DNA of 33,051 nt from DAOTTW01 sp034437615 (GCA_034437615.1 DAOTTW010000091.1:1-33051); one strand, 5' to 3'. Positions 23,723 through 32,296 are shown, counted from the first letter of the stretch. Notes: generated by a model not told the origin, from the sequence alone. Numbers and translations are program-made.

Positions 23723-25066
23723 TTAAGCTTTGACCAATAGCGCTACTGTGTCGATGTAATAGGTCTGCGGCGAAAAATCCAGCGGTTGCACACGTAGCAG
23801 GTTGTAGCCTGCCATGACAAGCCGCTGTGCGTCGCGTGCGAGCGTTGCCGGGTTGCCGCTGACGTAAACGATGCGCTCTAAGTCCAGCTTGAGCAGCGCG
23901 TTTAGCGCATCGCGGCTCAGCCCCGTTCCAGGCGGATCAACGATAGCAGCATGGTATTCTGCCCCGTCCTCGATCATGGCTGCGAGCACTTCTTCGACGC
24001 TGCCTTCAATCATATCGACATTTTCATTATCTTTCAGGTTCTCGTCAGCATCCGTCACCGCAGGCGGGTAACTTTCGACCAGCGTAACGACCTCAGCCTG
24101 ATCCGCGATAAATGCGCTGTAGACGCCCACACCCGCGTACAAATCCAGCACATTTTCATGGCCTTTCAGCGCCAGTTGTGAGCACACTTCGTTGACGAGG
24201 TTTTCGATTTGCGGCACATTCGCCCGAAAATACGTGCCTGCGGTGCTGCGGAAGCGCCGCCCTGCGATGTCATAGTGCACCAGCGTATCACCAAGCAGGT
24301 TGATCGGTTCGTTATCCGGCAATACCAGATTGACGCTTGTCGCAAAATCAATGCTGAGTTCGGGCGCGTCCTCGCTGTTCATGCTCAGGTTCATCATGGT
24401 CGCGCCATCGCTGCCGAGTAAAAGTTGCAGGCGTTGCGCAGCGGTGAAGGTGTTGTCGAATTCGATTTGTCCGTAGAGCGCCAGCAAGTCCGCGTGCAGG
24501 ATGTGGCAGGTCGTGATCGCTTCGACCGCACGCCCGTCGATCTTGTGGAAGCCGAAGCGCCCGTCTGCGGAGCGTTCTAACGTCATGTGATAGTTATAGC
24601 CCCATTGCAGCGCGGAGGGCAGCACAGGCTGCATCGCGGCCTCCAGCGTGGGATCATCGAATTTGCCCACACGCGCCAGTTGATCGGCTAGCACGTCCTG
24701 CTTCAGCAGCAATTGCGCAGGGTAGGCGATGTGTTGCCATTGGCAGCCCCAGCAGCGCCCCGGCCCGAAATGTGGGCAGCTTGGGTAGACGCGATCAGCG
24801 GATGCGTCCAGCAGTTGCACCCCATCGGCAAAATCGACGGCTTTTTCGCTGCGGTTGATGCGGGCGGTCACACGTTCACCAGGGATGCTGTATGGGACAA
24901 AAACCACGCGGCGCTTGTGGCTACCGAGTGCGTGCCCACCGTAGGCCATTGCGGATAGGTCTAGCTTAATGGTGCCATCGTCGCGTTGTATGTTGCGTTG
25001 TGGCTTGCCGGATTTATGCGGCTTGTTGTGCTTGTGCTTCTTTTGGGGTCGCTTCTTGGGTGGCAT
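23723..25066 (-). CDS. RlmD/TrmA-family RNA methyltransferase-like protein lacking the catalytic cysteine
   Basis: The 447-residue protein has the layout of 23S rRNA m5U methyltransferases. A Lys/His-rich tail (1-25) leads to a TRAM-like domain (about 28-88). Four Cys fit the iron-sulfur cluster (Cys97, Cys105, Cys108, Cys187), and a SAM-binding fold contains LDLYAGVGVYSAF (about 307-319). Known enzymes attack uridine with the Cys of an SCNP motif. Here that motif reads YVSGNPATLARD, with Gly404 in place of Cys. The usual DPPRxG is DPPGTG (Gly380 for Arg), and the general-base Glu near the C-terminus is replaced by Asp439. It may be inactive, may bind RNA only, or may act by another mechanism. 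It follows the PIN toxin gene by 2 nt. Confidence 0.85.
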   Translation of the reverse strand: MPPKKRPQKKHKHNKPHKSGKPQRNIQRDDGTIKLDLSAMAYGGHALGSHKRRVVFVPYSIPGERVTARINRSEKAVDFADGVQLLDASADRVYPSCPHFGPGRCWGCQWQHIAYPAQLLLKQDVLADQLARVGKFDDPTLEAAMQPVLPSALQWGYNYHMTLERSADGRFGFHKIDGRAVEAITTCHILHADLLALYGQIEFDNTFTAAQRLQLLLGSDGATMMNLSMNSEDAPELSIDFATSVNLVLPDNEPINLLGDTLVHYDIAGRRFRSTAGTYFRANVPQIENLVNEVCSQLALKGHENVLDLYAGVGVYSAFIADQAEVVTLVESYPPAVTDADENLKDNENVDMIEGSVEEVLAAMIEDGAEYHAAIVDPPGTGLSRDALNALLKLDLERIVYVSGNPATLARDAQRLVMAGYNLLRVQPLDFSPQTYYIDTVALLVKA

Positions 25067-25068
25067 GT

Positions 25069-25482
25069 TTATGGCTGTATCTCAAAATAGGGTATGTGCT
25101 TGGGTCGCACTAGCGCAAAATCGCGTTGATCTAAGGTCAACACACGTTTCATGCTGAGTCTTTCTGCTACCGCAATTACCGTAGCATCGACAAAATCGAC
25201 TCGTGAATCCGCATATTGCAGCAGCAATTCTGCTGTTCGTTTGATGTCATCTTGTGTGAGTGCTGTAACTTCAAAATGGCTTTTTGCAAGATATTCTAGA
25301 AATAGCGCTGTCGCTTTGTTGTCTACTTCACGTGTAATTAGGTAAGCCGTTTCAGCCAGAGTTGTTTGCGGAACGTAGATCGGATTGTGTAGCTTGTATG
25401 CTTGTACACATCGGGCATGATGTGCATCCGTTGAAACGATCACGCCAATAATAAAGCTGGTGTCTGCGACAGCAGGGGTCAT
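25069..25482 (-). CDS. PIN-domain ribonuclease, VapC-like toxin
   Basis: The 137-residue protein is a PIN domain. Acidic metal-binding residues are seen in VADTSFI (Asp7), TTLAETAYL (Glu at about 44) and RVDFVDATVIAVAE (two Asp near residue 97). A last acidic residue lies in LTLDQRDF. VapC-type toxins cut tRNA or rRNA and stop growth unless bound by their antitoxin. The ATG overlaps the end of the small antitoxin gene by 4 nt, the usual layout of a toxin-antitoxin operon. It ends 2 nt before the RlmD-like gene. The target RNA cannot be read from sequence. Confidence 0.9.
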   Translation of the reverse strand: MTPAVADTSFIIGVIVSTDAHHARCVQAYKLHNPIYVPQTTLAETAYLITREVDNKATALFLEYLAKSHFEVTALTQDDIKRTAELLLQYADSRVDFVDATVIAVAERLSMKRVLTLDQRDFALVRPKHIPYFEIQP

Positions 25483-25715
25483 TCATTGTTGCTTTCGCGC
25501 TTTTGGGTCCAGCTACCACGCTGACTGATGTCTTCTTCCAAGATGTCTTTAGCACGCACCGATACATCTGTCGGCCCAGAGATCATGCCGATAATCGGAT
25601 CATCATCTTTGCTCGTGTTCGTTTGCATCAGCGACCGGACATATGCAAGCAATTGTTGCACTTGCTCGTCCGGTAATTTGTCGATGACGTTATGCAATTC
25701 TTCACGGGTTGTCAT
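25479..25715 (-). CDS. Antitoxin partner of the PIN toxin
   Basis: The 78-residue protein begins MTTREELHNVIDKLPDEQVQ, followed by QLLAYVRSLMQ. This helical pattern is shared with short DUF2281-like antitoxins. The C-terminal half is polar and probably disordered until it wraps the toxin (DDDPIIGMISGPTDVSVRAKDILEED would be the toxin-binding part). No classical DNA-binding ribbon-helix-helix was recognised. The gene overlaps the toxin gene by 4 nt and starts 4 nt after the HNH gene ends. The antitoxin role is inferred from size, order and overlap. Confidence 0.8.
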   Translation of the reverse strand: MTTREELHNVIDKLPDEQVQQLLAYVRSLMQTNTSKDDDPIIGMISGPTDVSVRAKDILEEDISQRGSWTQKRESNNE

Positions 25716-25719
25716 AATT

Positions 25720-26232
25720 TCACCAGCGATACGGGGGCGGGTTGTCGTCTTGCTCTGTCGCTATTGTATCATGCGTCTCCGCATCGCGTTTATCGTTCGT
25801 CGGGTGCTCTGGGGTGTCGGCTGCAAACAGTGAGGGCTGGCGCTGCGCTGGCATGTCGTAGTAAGCGAGCACACGGCCCGCCAACGGCGTAACCGTGCCG
25901 CTGTGCTGGATAATCTCTTGTGCGAAAGTCGCGGGGTGTTTGCCGCTTTTGCGACGGTTGCAATCCGGGCAGGCGATGGCCAGATTCGCCGGGGTGTTAT
26001 CGCCACCGCGCATGATGCTGATGATGTGGTCAACCTCAAAATCCGCGCCGACGACGCTGCACCCGCACCATTCACAGCGTCCGGCGCTCTCGAAGATGCG
26101 GGTTTGCAGCATATCGGGTGTGACGCGGCCTGCGGCGTTATGTGCTTTAGCACGCTGGTTCATGGCCACTGCATAACGCCGGAGTGCTGCCGCGTCTAGC
26201 TCATCCTGATAGCGCATAAGCGTCTGTGTCAA
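25720..26232 (-). CDS. HNH endonuclease
   Basis: The 170-residue protein has a typical HNH nuclease core in the middle. A first zinc pair CEWCG and the motif FEVDHIISIMRGGDNTPANL (with the catalytic DH and the Asn) are followed by the second zinc pair ACPDCNRRKSGK. The N-terminal 45 residues are helical and basic. The C-terminal part (LAGRVLAYYDMPAQRQPSLF onward) is not recognised and ends in an acidic, Pro-rich tail. HNH proteins cut DNA and occur as restriction enzymes, homing nucleases and repair enzymes. Here the gene sits in a tight run with a toxin-antitoxin pair, overlapping the upstream small gene by 4 nt. That fits a defence or mobile-element role, but the specificity is unknown. Confidence 0.9.
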   Translation of the reverse strand: MTQTLMRYQDELDAAALRRYAVAMNQRAKAHNAAGRVTPDMLQTRIFESAGRCEWCGCSVVGADFEVDHIISIMRGGDNTPANLAIACPDCNRRKSGKHPATFAQEIIQHSGTVTPLAGRVLAYYDMPAQRQPSLFAADTPEHPTNDKRDAETHDTIATEQDDNPPPYRW

Positions 26233-26453
26233 TCATCTAAATGCGTTGGCGTGCTGCCCGTCGCTCCATAGGATAGCCCTTGTAAGCTGTGCTGCAAGAA
26301 ATCCGTCATTTCAGCTTCGTATTGCAGGCGTTCCTCATATTCGGCGGCGGCGTTGAATTCGATGATGACTTCTGCAACGGCTTCTTGTACGGTGCTGCGG
26401 ATTAGCTGTTGCAATTGGCTGACGGTTAGTTCCGAAATCTTGGGGTCGTTCAT
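26229..26453 (-). CDS. Small acidic helical protein upstream of the HNH gene
   Basis: The 74-residue protein begins MNDPKISELTVSQLQQLIRS and continues with TVQEAVAEVIIEF and a charged stretch (YEERLQYEAEMTDFLQH). It is predicted to be helical, perhaps a coiled coil, with no membrane span. The first 30 residues resemble the N-terminal helix of short toxin-antitoxin-associated proteins, but no family was recognised. Its stop overlaps the HNH start by 4 nt, so it heads the operon. It could be an antitoxin-like or inhibitor partner of the nuclease; this is inference from position. Confidence 0.65.
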   Translation of the reverse strand: MNDPKISELTVSQLQQLIRSTVQEAVAEVIIEFNAAAEYEERLQYEAEMTDFLQHSLQGLSYGATGSTPTHLDD

Positions 26454-26674
26454 ACATTGGTCAGACAGGTCAAACGCGCCAAACTGCGCTATTGCCCGTC
26501 GCTACTCGCTTTCTCTAACCCTTTTGTCGAGATGATAGCGCATTTTAGCGAAACGTGCCCATATTGCGATACATAGCGGAATAGATTAGCGCGTTTCTGA
26601 TAAAAATTTCACAATCTCATTAGCGCACCTGCGACGGCTAAATGCAGAGCAAGGCAACCCAAAGCCATGTGAAA

Positions 26675-27472
26675 TCAGGGCAATGTTTCGATGGCTAACG
26701 TGTGATGAACGTCCTGCGCGGTGATCTGTGGCACTAACGTCAGGTGAAATTTGCGGCTTTCGTCGGCTGCCAGGCCATCTGGCCATGCGACCACGCGGTA
26801 ACCGATCACAGCATCATCACCGTCCAGCAGCGTCGTGATGATACGCACGCCCCGCGTTGGCTTTTGCGATGGATTATAGATGGCGGCGTCGATGCGGTAG
26901 CGCACATCCCCAAGCGCAGAACGCAGTAATTCGCCCTGCTCATCTGTGATGCTGAGTTGTGGCTTCGTGTTACTGGCTTCCCAGCGTTCAATCTGCAAGA
27001 TGGCCTGGGACGGGTCTGGCTGTGAGCTTGTGGCGAAGAAACGGTAGGGTGCTGATCCCTGTGGTGGAATGCGGTATTGCTCTAGCGCGATAGGCGTCTT
27101 GGTGTCGCTGGCATGGTTGCGGGCGCTAAGCTGCACGTGCTGCACCGCTTGATCGTCCGAACGGTTGAAAACGCGCCCCATACACATTTGCTGGCGCTGT
27201 GGCAATTCATAGCAGGTAGGTGGCCCGATAATCAGGTTCGGGGGCTTGTTCTGGTCGTCAAGCGCGTCTGTGCGCGTTTTTGTCGGTGTGATCGTTGGCC
27301 GATAGGTCGATGGCGTCTGGTCGAAGTTCGGCGGATACGTAACGACGCGGGTAATCGGCACCTGAGTCGCAGGTGTGGTGGTCGGCATCGAGCGCAGCAA
27401 CAGAAAACACCCAATCAGGAGTAGTACGGTTCCTGCTACGATCATCAACACCGTCAGTGGTTGTAAGGTCAT
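26675..27472 (-). CDS. Membrane-anchored protein with FxLYD-like domain
   Basis: The 265-residue protein has one N-terminal membrane span (LTVLMIVAGTVLLLIGCFLLL, about residues 5-26) and then a Thr/Pro-rich stretch. Two beta-rich regions follow. The first is about 85-160, with LPQRQQMCMGRVFNRSDD and VQLSARNHASD. The second is about 180-260, with YRIDAAIYNPSQKPTRGV and ITTLLDGDDAVIGYRVVAW, which matches the FxLYD pattern of extracytoplasmic domains. It should sit on the outer face of the membrane. The region 26454-26674 downstream holds no recognised signal. The gene is divergent from pncC, 90 bp away. Confidence 0.7.
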   Translation of the reverse strand: MTLQPLTVLMIVAGTVLLLIGCFLLLRSMPTTTPATQVPITRVVTYPPNFDQTPSTYRPTITPTKTRTDALDDQNKPPNLIIGPPTCYELPQRQQMCMGRVFNRSDDQAVQHVQLSARNHASDTKTPIALEQYRIPPQGSAPYRFFATSSQPDPSQAILQIERWEASNTKPQLSITDEQGELLRSALGDVRYRIDAAIYNPSQKPTRGVRIITTLLDGDDAVIGYRVVAWPDGLAADESRKFHLTLVPQITAQDVHHTLAIETLP

Positions 27473-27512
27473 TCTGGTAACTTATCCCACATCGCATCAC
27501 TGCTCACTTCCC

Positions 27513-27520
27513 ATTATAAT
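27513..27520. promoter_or_regulatory. Palindromic -10-like box in the divergent pncC intergenic region
   Basis: ATTATAAT reads the same on both strands and gives TATAAT in both directions, between the start codons of the minus-strand FxLYD-like gene and plus-strand pncC. No convincing -35 lies at 16-18 nt on either strand, so this is a weak call. Confidence 0.3.
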
Positions 27521-27562
27521 CGGATTGCAGCCAGAACGCACACGATTTGAGCGATAAAAAGC

Positions 27563-28060
27563 ATGGATAACGAAATAATAACCGAATTGGCCGCTACGAT
27601 TGGCCAAAGATTAACACAGCACGCGCTGAGACTTTGCGCCGCCGAATCCTGCACGGGTGGCCTGCTGCTGAGCCACCTGACGGATGTCCCCGGCAGTTCT
27701 GCGTATGTGCTCGGTGGCATAGTGACCTACAGCAACATGGCCAAGCAGCAATTTGTCGGCGTGCAGGAAGCCACGCTGATCGCACATGGGGCCGTCAGTC
27801 CGCAGACCGCTAGCGAAATGGCGCTCGGTGTGCGGCGTGCTTTCGCTGCGGATATTGGGGTCGGCATTACGGGCATTGCGGGGCCATCCGGCGGCACACC
27901 AGAAAAACCCGTCGGCCTGGTGTATATCGGCATGGCGGCAGACGCCGTGCCTGATGGCGTACAGGTGCAGCGCTATGTATGGCCGCATGACCGTGCAGGC
28001 AACAAACGCGCCAGTGTGGGGGCCGCACTACAAATGATCCTGGATGCGTATGGTGGTTAA
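27563..28060 (+). CDS. pncC: Nicotinamide-nucleotide amidohydrolase (CinA C-terminal domain family)
   Basis: The 165-residue protein is a stand-alone CinA C-terminal domain. Diagnostic segments are CAAESCTGGLLLSHLTDVPGS, GGIVTYSNMAKQQFVGV, GAVSPQTASEMALGVR and ITGIAGPSGGTPEKPVGLVYIG. The Ser of AESCTGG is the expected catalytic residue. The enzyme deamidates nicotinamide mononucleotide to nicotinate mononucleotide, returning the product of NAD-consuming reactions such as DNA ligation to NAD synthesis. It lacks the N-terminal ADP-ribose pyrophosphatase domain found in full CinA. It is followed directly by a lipoprotein gene on the same strand. Confidence 0.94.
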   Translation: MDNEIITELAATIGQRLTQHALRLCAAESCTGGLLLSHLTDVPGSSAYVLGGIVTYSNMAKQQFVGVQEATLIAHGAVSPQTASEMALGVRRAFAADIGVGITGIAGPSGGTPEKPVGLVYIGMAADAVPDGVQVQRYVWPHDRAGNKRASVGAALQMILDAYGG

Positions 28061-28070
28061 GCTGTTGTCA

Positions 28071-28856
28071 ATGAAAACCTTTGCGCTGCTTGTGCTGCTG
28101 TGTGTACTGGCTGGGTGCAACGCTACAGAATTACCGCCAACAGTGATGAGCCTGGAGGGGCGTGCTACAGAAATCGTCCTGACGGAAAACGCGCCACCAG
28201 AGGGCTTCAGCACGGTATCCTTCCCACAGATTAGCGCCAACCTGACGGCGTTAGCAGGTTGGCGCTATGAGGCTGTGATGGAATTCGACGGTGTTTTCGC
28301 ACGCACGACGCGCCCCGCACGCGCCCGCACCACGGCTATCGTCTATTACAACCAGATCGCGTCAGCGCGGCGTGTAGTCGCCAGCATCGCCAACGATTTG
28401 CAGGCTAATGCTGCGCCTATAGAGTATGAGGCAGTACGTTTAGGGCCAGATGCGTTTCTGGTGCGGGATGGCGTCTGCCTGAGCAATGCCGGAGAAGATG
28501 CCTTCACCGTCGCAGATTTAAGCGCTGGCACGTTAATCGGCGGGGTGCAGGCTGCTGAGACTGCGGCACAGATTGCCACCATCAACGGTGAGCAGGTCTG
28601 GCGCTATAATTTCGCGCTGGATGATATGCTGCTGCCGAGCATTGGGCTGGGCGATAGCAGCCAGATTTTAGAGATGCGCGGCGAATTGTGGATCGCGCCA
28701 GAGCATAACGCCGTTGTGCGCTACCATGCCAATCTGGAAGTCGAGAATGTCTTCGTATTCGATAGCGCTTTACCTGTTACCGGGACCGTCATCCTGCGTT
28801 ACGACCTGTATAACGTTGGTGAAGTGCCGAACCTCAGTGTGCCGTTTGGGTGCTGA
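28071..28856 (+). CDS. Lipoprotein, possibly LolA/LppX-like fold
   Basis: The start at 28071 gives 261 residues with a clean lipoprotein signal (MKTFALLVLLCVLAGC; lipid on the Cys at 16). The earlier ATG at 28044 would overlap pncC and lacks a better site. The mature part is beta-rich. Segments such as LTALAGWRYEAVMEF, EQVWRYNFALDDML and GELWIAPEHNAVVRYHANLE recall the half-barrel of LppX/LprG- and LolA-like carriers, which hold lipids. The resemblance is limited to pattern, so the fold is a suggestion. The protein would sit on the outer face of the cell membrane. It starts 10 nt after pncC, then meets a convergent junction with the repeat element. Confidence 0.72.
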   Translation: MKTFALLVLLCVLAGCNATELPPTVMSLEGRATEIVLTENAPPEGFSTVSFPQISANLTALAGWRYEAVMEFDGVFARTTRPARARTTAIVYYNQIASARRVVASIANDLQANAAPIEYEAVRLGPDAFLVRDGVCLSNAGEDAFTVADLSAGTLIGGVQAAETAAQIATINGEQVWRYNFALDDMLLPSIGLGDSSQILEMRGELWIAPEHNAVVRYHANLEVENVFVFDSALPVTGTVILRYDLYNVGEVPNLSVPFGC

Positions 28857-28869
28857 TGCAGCAGGCCTA

Positions 28870-28932
28870 GCCACGCCGGACGCCAAGCGTGGCGTTATCG
28901 TTCGTAGGGACGCGGTTTGCTGCGTCCGCCAC
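28870..28932. repeat. Hairpin repeat at the second convergent gene junction
   Basis: Two stems overlap in this junction: GCCACGC/GCGTGGC (28870-28876 with 28887-28893) and the element hairpin GGACGCGG-TTTG-CTGCGTCC (28908-28927, one G-U pair on the plus strand). GTGGCG (28889-28894) can also pair with CGCCAC (28927-28932) to enclose the element. Positions 28897-28929 match 15688-15720 without gaps (28 of 33). It probably ends transcription of the lipoprotein gene and perhaps also the opposing gene. Confidence 0.8.
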
Positions 28933-28977
28933 GAAGAATACATAACCACGCTATTGTGTGGGGCCACCACAGCACGA

Positions 28978-29601
28978 CTAAACAGCAGGAAACGTCAGCG
29001 AGCGATTCTTAAACGGTATCAGCGCCATAACCACCGCCTGCATGTAGTAATCCGTGCGCGTCAGGGCGTCGTTGGTCAGCAGGCCGATACTGCCATTCGC
29101 CTGCTTGGAATTCGTCTGCCCGAATACCTGATCGTCAGCATCACCCAGTTCCATGCCCGCTCGCACCAACATCGCGACTTCTTCCGGCAGGTAGAAAACG
29201 CCCGTCTGCGCCTTGCCTAGCCGTCCTTGCCCCTTAATCACGATCCACGCGAAGACGCGCATGGCATGGGTGTCCTGGGCATTTGCATTTATGGCGGCTT
29301 TGGCCCCTTTGGCACTATTGGTGTCCTTTTCGGTCACATTTTGGTTTTTTTGCTCATCTTCAATGCCGCCTTCGATGCCGACTGTAAAATCTGCTGTCGG
29401 TTCTGCCTCTGCTGCACGGGTTGCACGGTTTAATGCACCCTGTAATGTCTCAGCTTGTGTTATTGGCTGGTCGCTGACACCTGAAGCTACGCTCATCCCG
29501 CTAAATACAAACTGCTCACCGGGGAAGACGCGCTCGAAGCCCTGTCGGGTCGCCTCTAGTTTAACAGGGTTCGTAGATGCGACGATTACACGATATGCCA
29601 T
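28978..29601 (-). CDS. Inosine/xanthosine triphosphatase (YjjX-like) with an internal insertion
   Basis: This house-cleaning phosphatase removes non-canonical purine nucleotides (ITP, XTP). Family motifs are VIVASTNPVKLEATRQGFE near the N-terminus, TLQGALNRA, TVGIEGGIED, FYLPEEVAMLVRAGMELGDA and GSIGLLTNDALTRTDYYMQA. The 207-residue length exceeds the family norm of about 170-180. The excess is a hydrophilic insert, about residues 84-113 (EQKNQNVTEKDTNSAKGAKA and on), rich in Asn, Lys and Ala. It interrupts the segment between GIEGG and the AW strand, at a surface loop. The gene starts 42 nt after the pyrH stop codon, so it may be part of the same transcript. Confidence 0.9.
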   Translation of the reverse strand: MAYRVIVASTNPVKLEATRQGFERVFPGEQFVFSGMSVASGVSDQPITQAETLQGALNRATRAAEAEPTADFTVGIEGGIEDEQKNQNVTEKDTNSAKGAKAAINANAQDTHAMRVFAWIVIKGQGRLGKAQTGVFYLPEEVAMLVRAGMELGDADDQVFGQTNSKQANGSIGLLTNDALTRTDYYMQAVVMALIPFKNRSLTFPAV

Positions 29602-29643
29602 TATCTGTGTCCTGTCCTTGTGCTATTGCGACATTTTCGCGGG

Positions 29644-30423
<780 letters not shown>

Positions 30424-30481
30424 AACTCAATGTGTTGTGATGTGCTTGGATTGCTCTGCAATCAGGGTGCTGTGTGCGCAA

Positions 30482-30512
30482 AAAAAAGGGACTAGCAAAT
30501 GCTAATCCCTTT
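30482..30512 (-). terminator. Rho-independent terminator after tsf
   Basis: AAAGGGA (30485-30491) pairs with TCCCTTT (30506-30512), with an inner AGCA/TGCT stem and one mismatch between. On the minus strand seven or more T follow the stem. It lies about 120 nt after the tsf stop and 60 nt before the pyrH start. Confidence 0.85.
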
Positions 30513-30630
30513 CGTCTGCGGCTCATCCGACGAACCGTTCATCCGTGCATCTGTGCTGCTAATGCAATTTCGTGCTGTTCGGCGGTGTCGAGCTATCATG
30601 CGGTCTGTATCCTCAGTGCGGATGCAACGC

Positions 30631-31266
30631 CTATTCGTCGTCTTCAGCGTTGCCTTCATTTTCACCAAGTTCATACACGGCGAAGCGGCTAATCACAATC
30701 GGCTCACCGATTTCTGCAACGGCTTCTTCCAGCAGTTGGTTAATCGTCTTGCTGTCGTCCTTCAGGAATTCCTGCTCCATCAGCACGATTTCCTGATAGA
30801 ACTTTTCGAGGCGGCCTTCAACGATTTTCTCCTGGATGTTTTCCGGCTTGCCTTGCAGGTCGTCACTGGCCAACAAGACGCGGCGTTCGTTCGCCACCAC
30901 CTCAGCAGGCACTTCTTCGCGTGCCACATAGCGCGGCTTCATATTGCTGATGTGCAGCGCGACATCACGGGCGAAGGTCTGGAATTGATCGGTGTTGGCG
31001 ACGAAATCCGTCTCGCAGTTGACCTCAACAATCACGGCGTTGCGCTTGTTGAAGTGCTGGTAGACCTCAATCACACCTTCGTTCAGGCTGCGCTCGCCCT
31101 TCTTGCCGAGCTTCTTCTGCGCTTTGGCGATGCCGCGTTCACGCAGCCATTCCGCCGCTTTTTGCAGGTCGTTGTCGTTTTCCTGTAGCGCCTTCTTGCA
31201 ATCCAGCGGACCAGCCCCGGTCATTTCCCGAAGCTGCTTGACCATTGATGCGAGACTTTCTGCCAT
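30631..31266 (-). CDS. tsf: Elongation factor Ts
   Basis: EF-Ts exchanges GDP for GTP on EF-Tu. The N-terminal UBA-like domain is ASMVKQLREMTGAGPLDCKK, followed by the helical linker NDLQKAAEWLRERGIAKAQK. The core has the family motif CETDFVANTDQFQTFARDVA. The protein is 211 residues, a short form with a reduced second core subdomain, as in several bacterial phyla; the C-terminal part is an acidic tail (LGENEGNAEDDE). The gene starts 39 nt after rpsB, the standard order. It is followed by a strong terminator. Confidence 0.97.
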   Translation of the reverse strand: MAESLASMVKQLREMTGAGPLDCKKALQENDNDLQKAAEWLRERGIAKAQKKLGKKGERSLNEGVIEVYQHFNKRNAVIVEVNCETDFVANTDQFQTFARDVALHISNMKPRYVAREEVPAEVVANERRVLLASDDLQGKPENIQEKIVEGRLEKFYQEIVLMEQEFLKDDSKTINQLLEEAVAEIGEPIVISRFAVYELGENEGNAEDDE

Positions 31267-31305
31267 GCGGTTTCTCTCTCTCGTGTTGATCTGGGTCTGT
31301 GTTGC

Positions 31306-32151
31306 TTATTCGTCGTCGTCGTCCAGGCTAAATTCCTGCCGTTGCTCGCGTAGCTTCTGCAAGGTGGCTTCGCCAAGCAGTTCTTCGTCTTCCACGTCGT
31401 CGTCGTAATCAGGCAGGCCACTGTCGTAACCGTCACTTGCCCCGTCATCGACCATATCGCCCTTGCGCAGCGCCTTGCCTTCCAGCACCGCTTCAGCCAG
31501 CGCTCGTACCAGCAAGCGAATCGAGCGCATGGCGTCATCGTTGGCCGGAACGATGTAATCGACCACATCGGGGTTGCCATTGGTATCCACGATGCCAAGC
31601 ACCGGGATATTCAGGATGTTGGCTTCCTTTACAGCGGTATCTTCCCGGTCCGTATCCACCACGACGAGTATATCCGGCAGGCGCTTCATCTCACGCAGAC
31701 CGCCCAGGCGGATTTGCAGCTTTGCGATTTTGCGCTCGTTCATCAGCGCTTCTTTCTTGGTCAGGCGGCGGAATTCACCGGCTTCGCGCTGTTTTTCCAG
31801 CTTTTTCAGGGTGCGGATGCGGTCGCTAATCGTGCGCCAGTTGGTCATCGTGCCGCCAAGCCAGCGCGTATTCACGTAGGGCATACCGCAGCGTTGGGCT
31901 TCGCGCTGGATCGTCTCCTGCGCCTGACGTTTGGTGCCGACGAACAGAACCACGCCACCGTCGGCCACCAGGTCGCGCACCATATCGTGATAGGCGTGCA
32001 GGTTGGCCAGCGTGATTTGCAGGTCGATGATGTGAATCCCGTTGCGTGCCGTGAAGATAAACTCCGACATCTTGGGGTTCCACTTCGTCGTGCGGTGCCC
32101 AAAATGGACGCCCGTTTCGAGCAACGTTTTCATCTTAAGTGCTGATGGCAT
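31306..32151 (-). CDS. rpsB: 30S ribosomal protein S2
   Basis: S2 is a late-assembling protein of the small subunit head. Family segments are TLLETGVHFGHRTTKWNPKM, FIFTARNGIHIIDLQITL, VLFVGTKRQAQETIQREAQR, NTRWLGGTMTNWRTI and the later DTNGNPDVVDYIVPANDDA. The last 50 residues are a strongly acidic extension (DDDVEDEELLG and a DDDDE end) not found in E. coli S2. GGAG about 9 nt before the ATG supports the start. A leader of about 140-200 nt precedes it, with candidate promoters. The gene is followed by tsf in the usual order. Confidence 0.97.
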   Translation of the reverse strand: MPSALKMKTLLETGVHFGHRTTKWNPKMSEFIFTARNGIHIIDLQITLANLHAYHDMVRDLVADGGVVLFVGTKRQAQETIQREAQRCGMPYVNTRWLGGTMTNWRTISDRIRTLKKLEKQREAGEFRRLTKKEALMNERKIAKLQIRLGGLREMKRLPDILVVVDTDREDTAVKEANILNIPVLGIVDTNGNPDVVDYIVPANDDAMRSIRLLVRALAEAVLEGKALRKGDMVDDGASDGYDSGLPDYDDDVEDEELLGEATLQKLREQRQEFSLDDDDE

Positions 32152-32296
32152 TGCGTTTCACTCCGTCAATTGGTTGGTGTTTACATCACCCACACCGTTC
32201 GTCCTCCGGCTGAGAACCGCCTGTAGCGGCAACACCTGCCAGAGTCCCGATGTGTGCTATTTGAGTGTTTGGGCATTGAGAAATTCCCAGCCAAAC

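Noticed and set aside
25720..26232. HNH gene as a homing endonuclease of an intron or intein
   Set aside because: The gene is free-standing in an operon-like run with no intron or intein features and no interrupted host gene nearby.
26454..26674. Possible promoter upstream of the HNH operon
   Set aside because: Only partial -35-like strings were found, with no -10 at a fitting distance, so no promoter is claimed; nothing else was recognised in this gap.
30499..31188. Plus-strand frame of 229 codons
   Set aside because: It is antisense to tsf, whose identity is certain, and it also crosses the tsf terminator hairpin.
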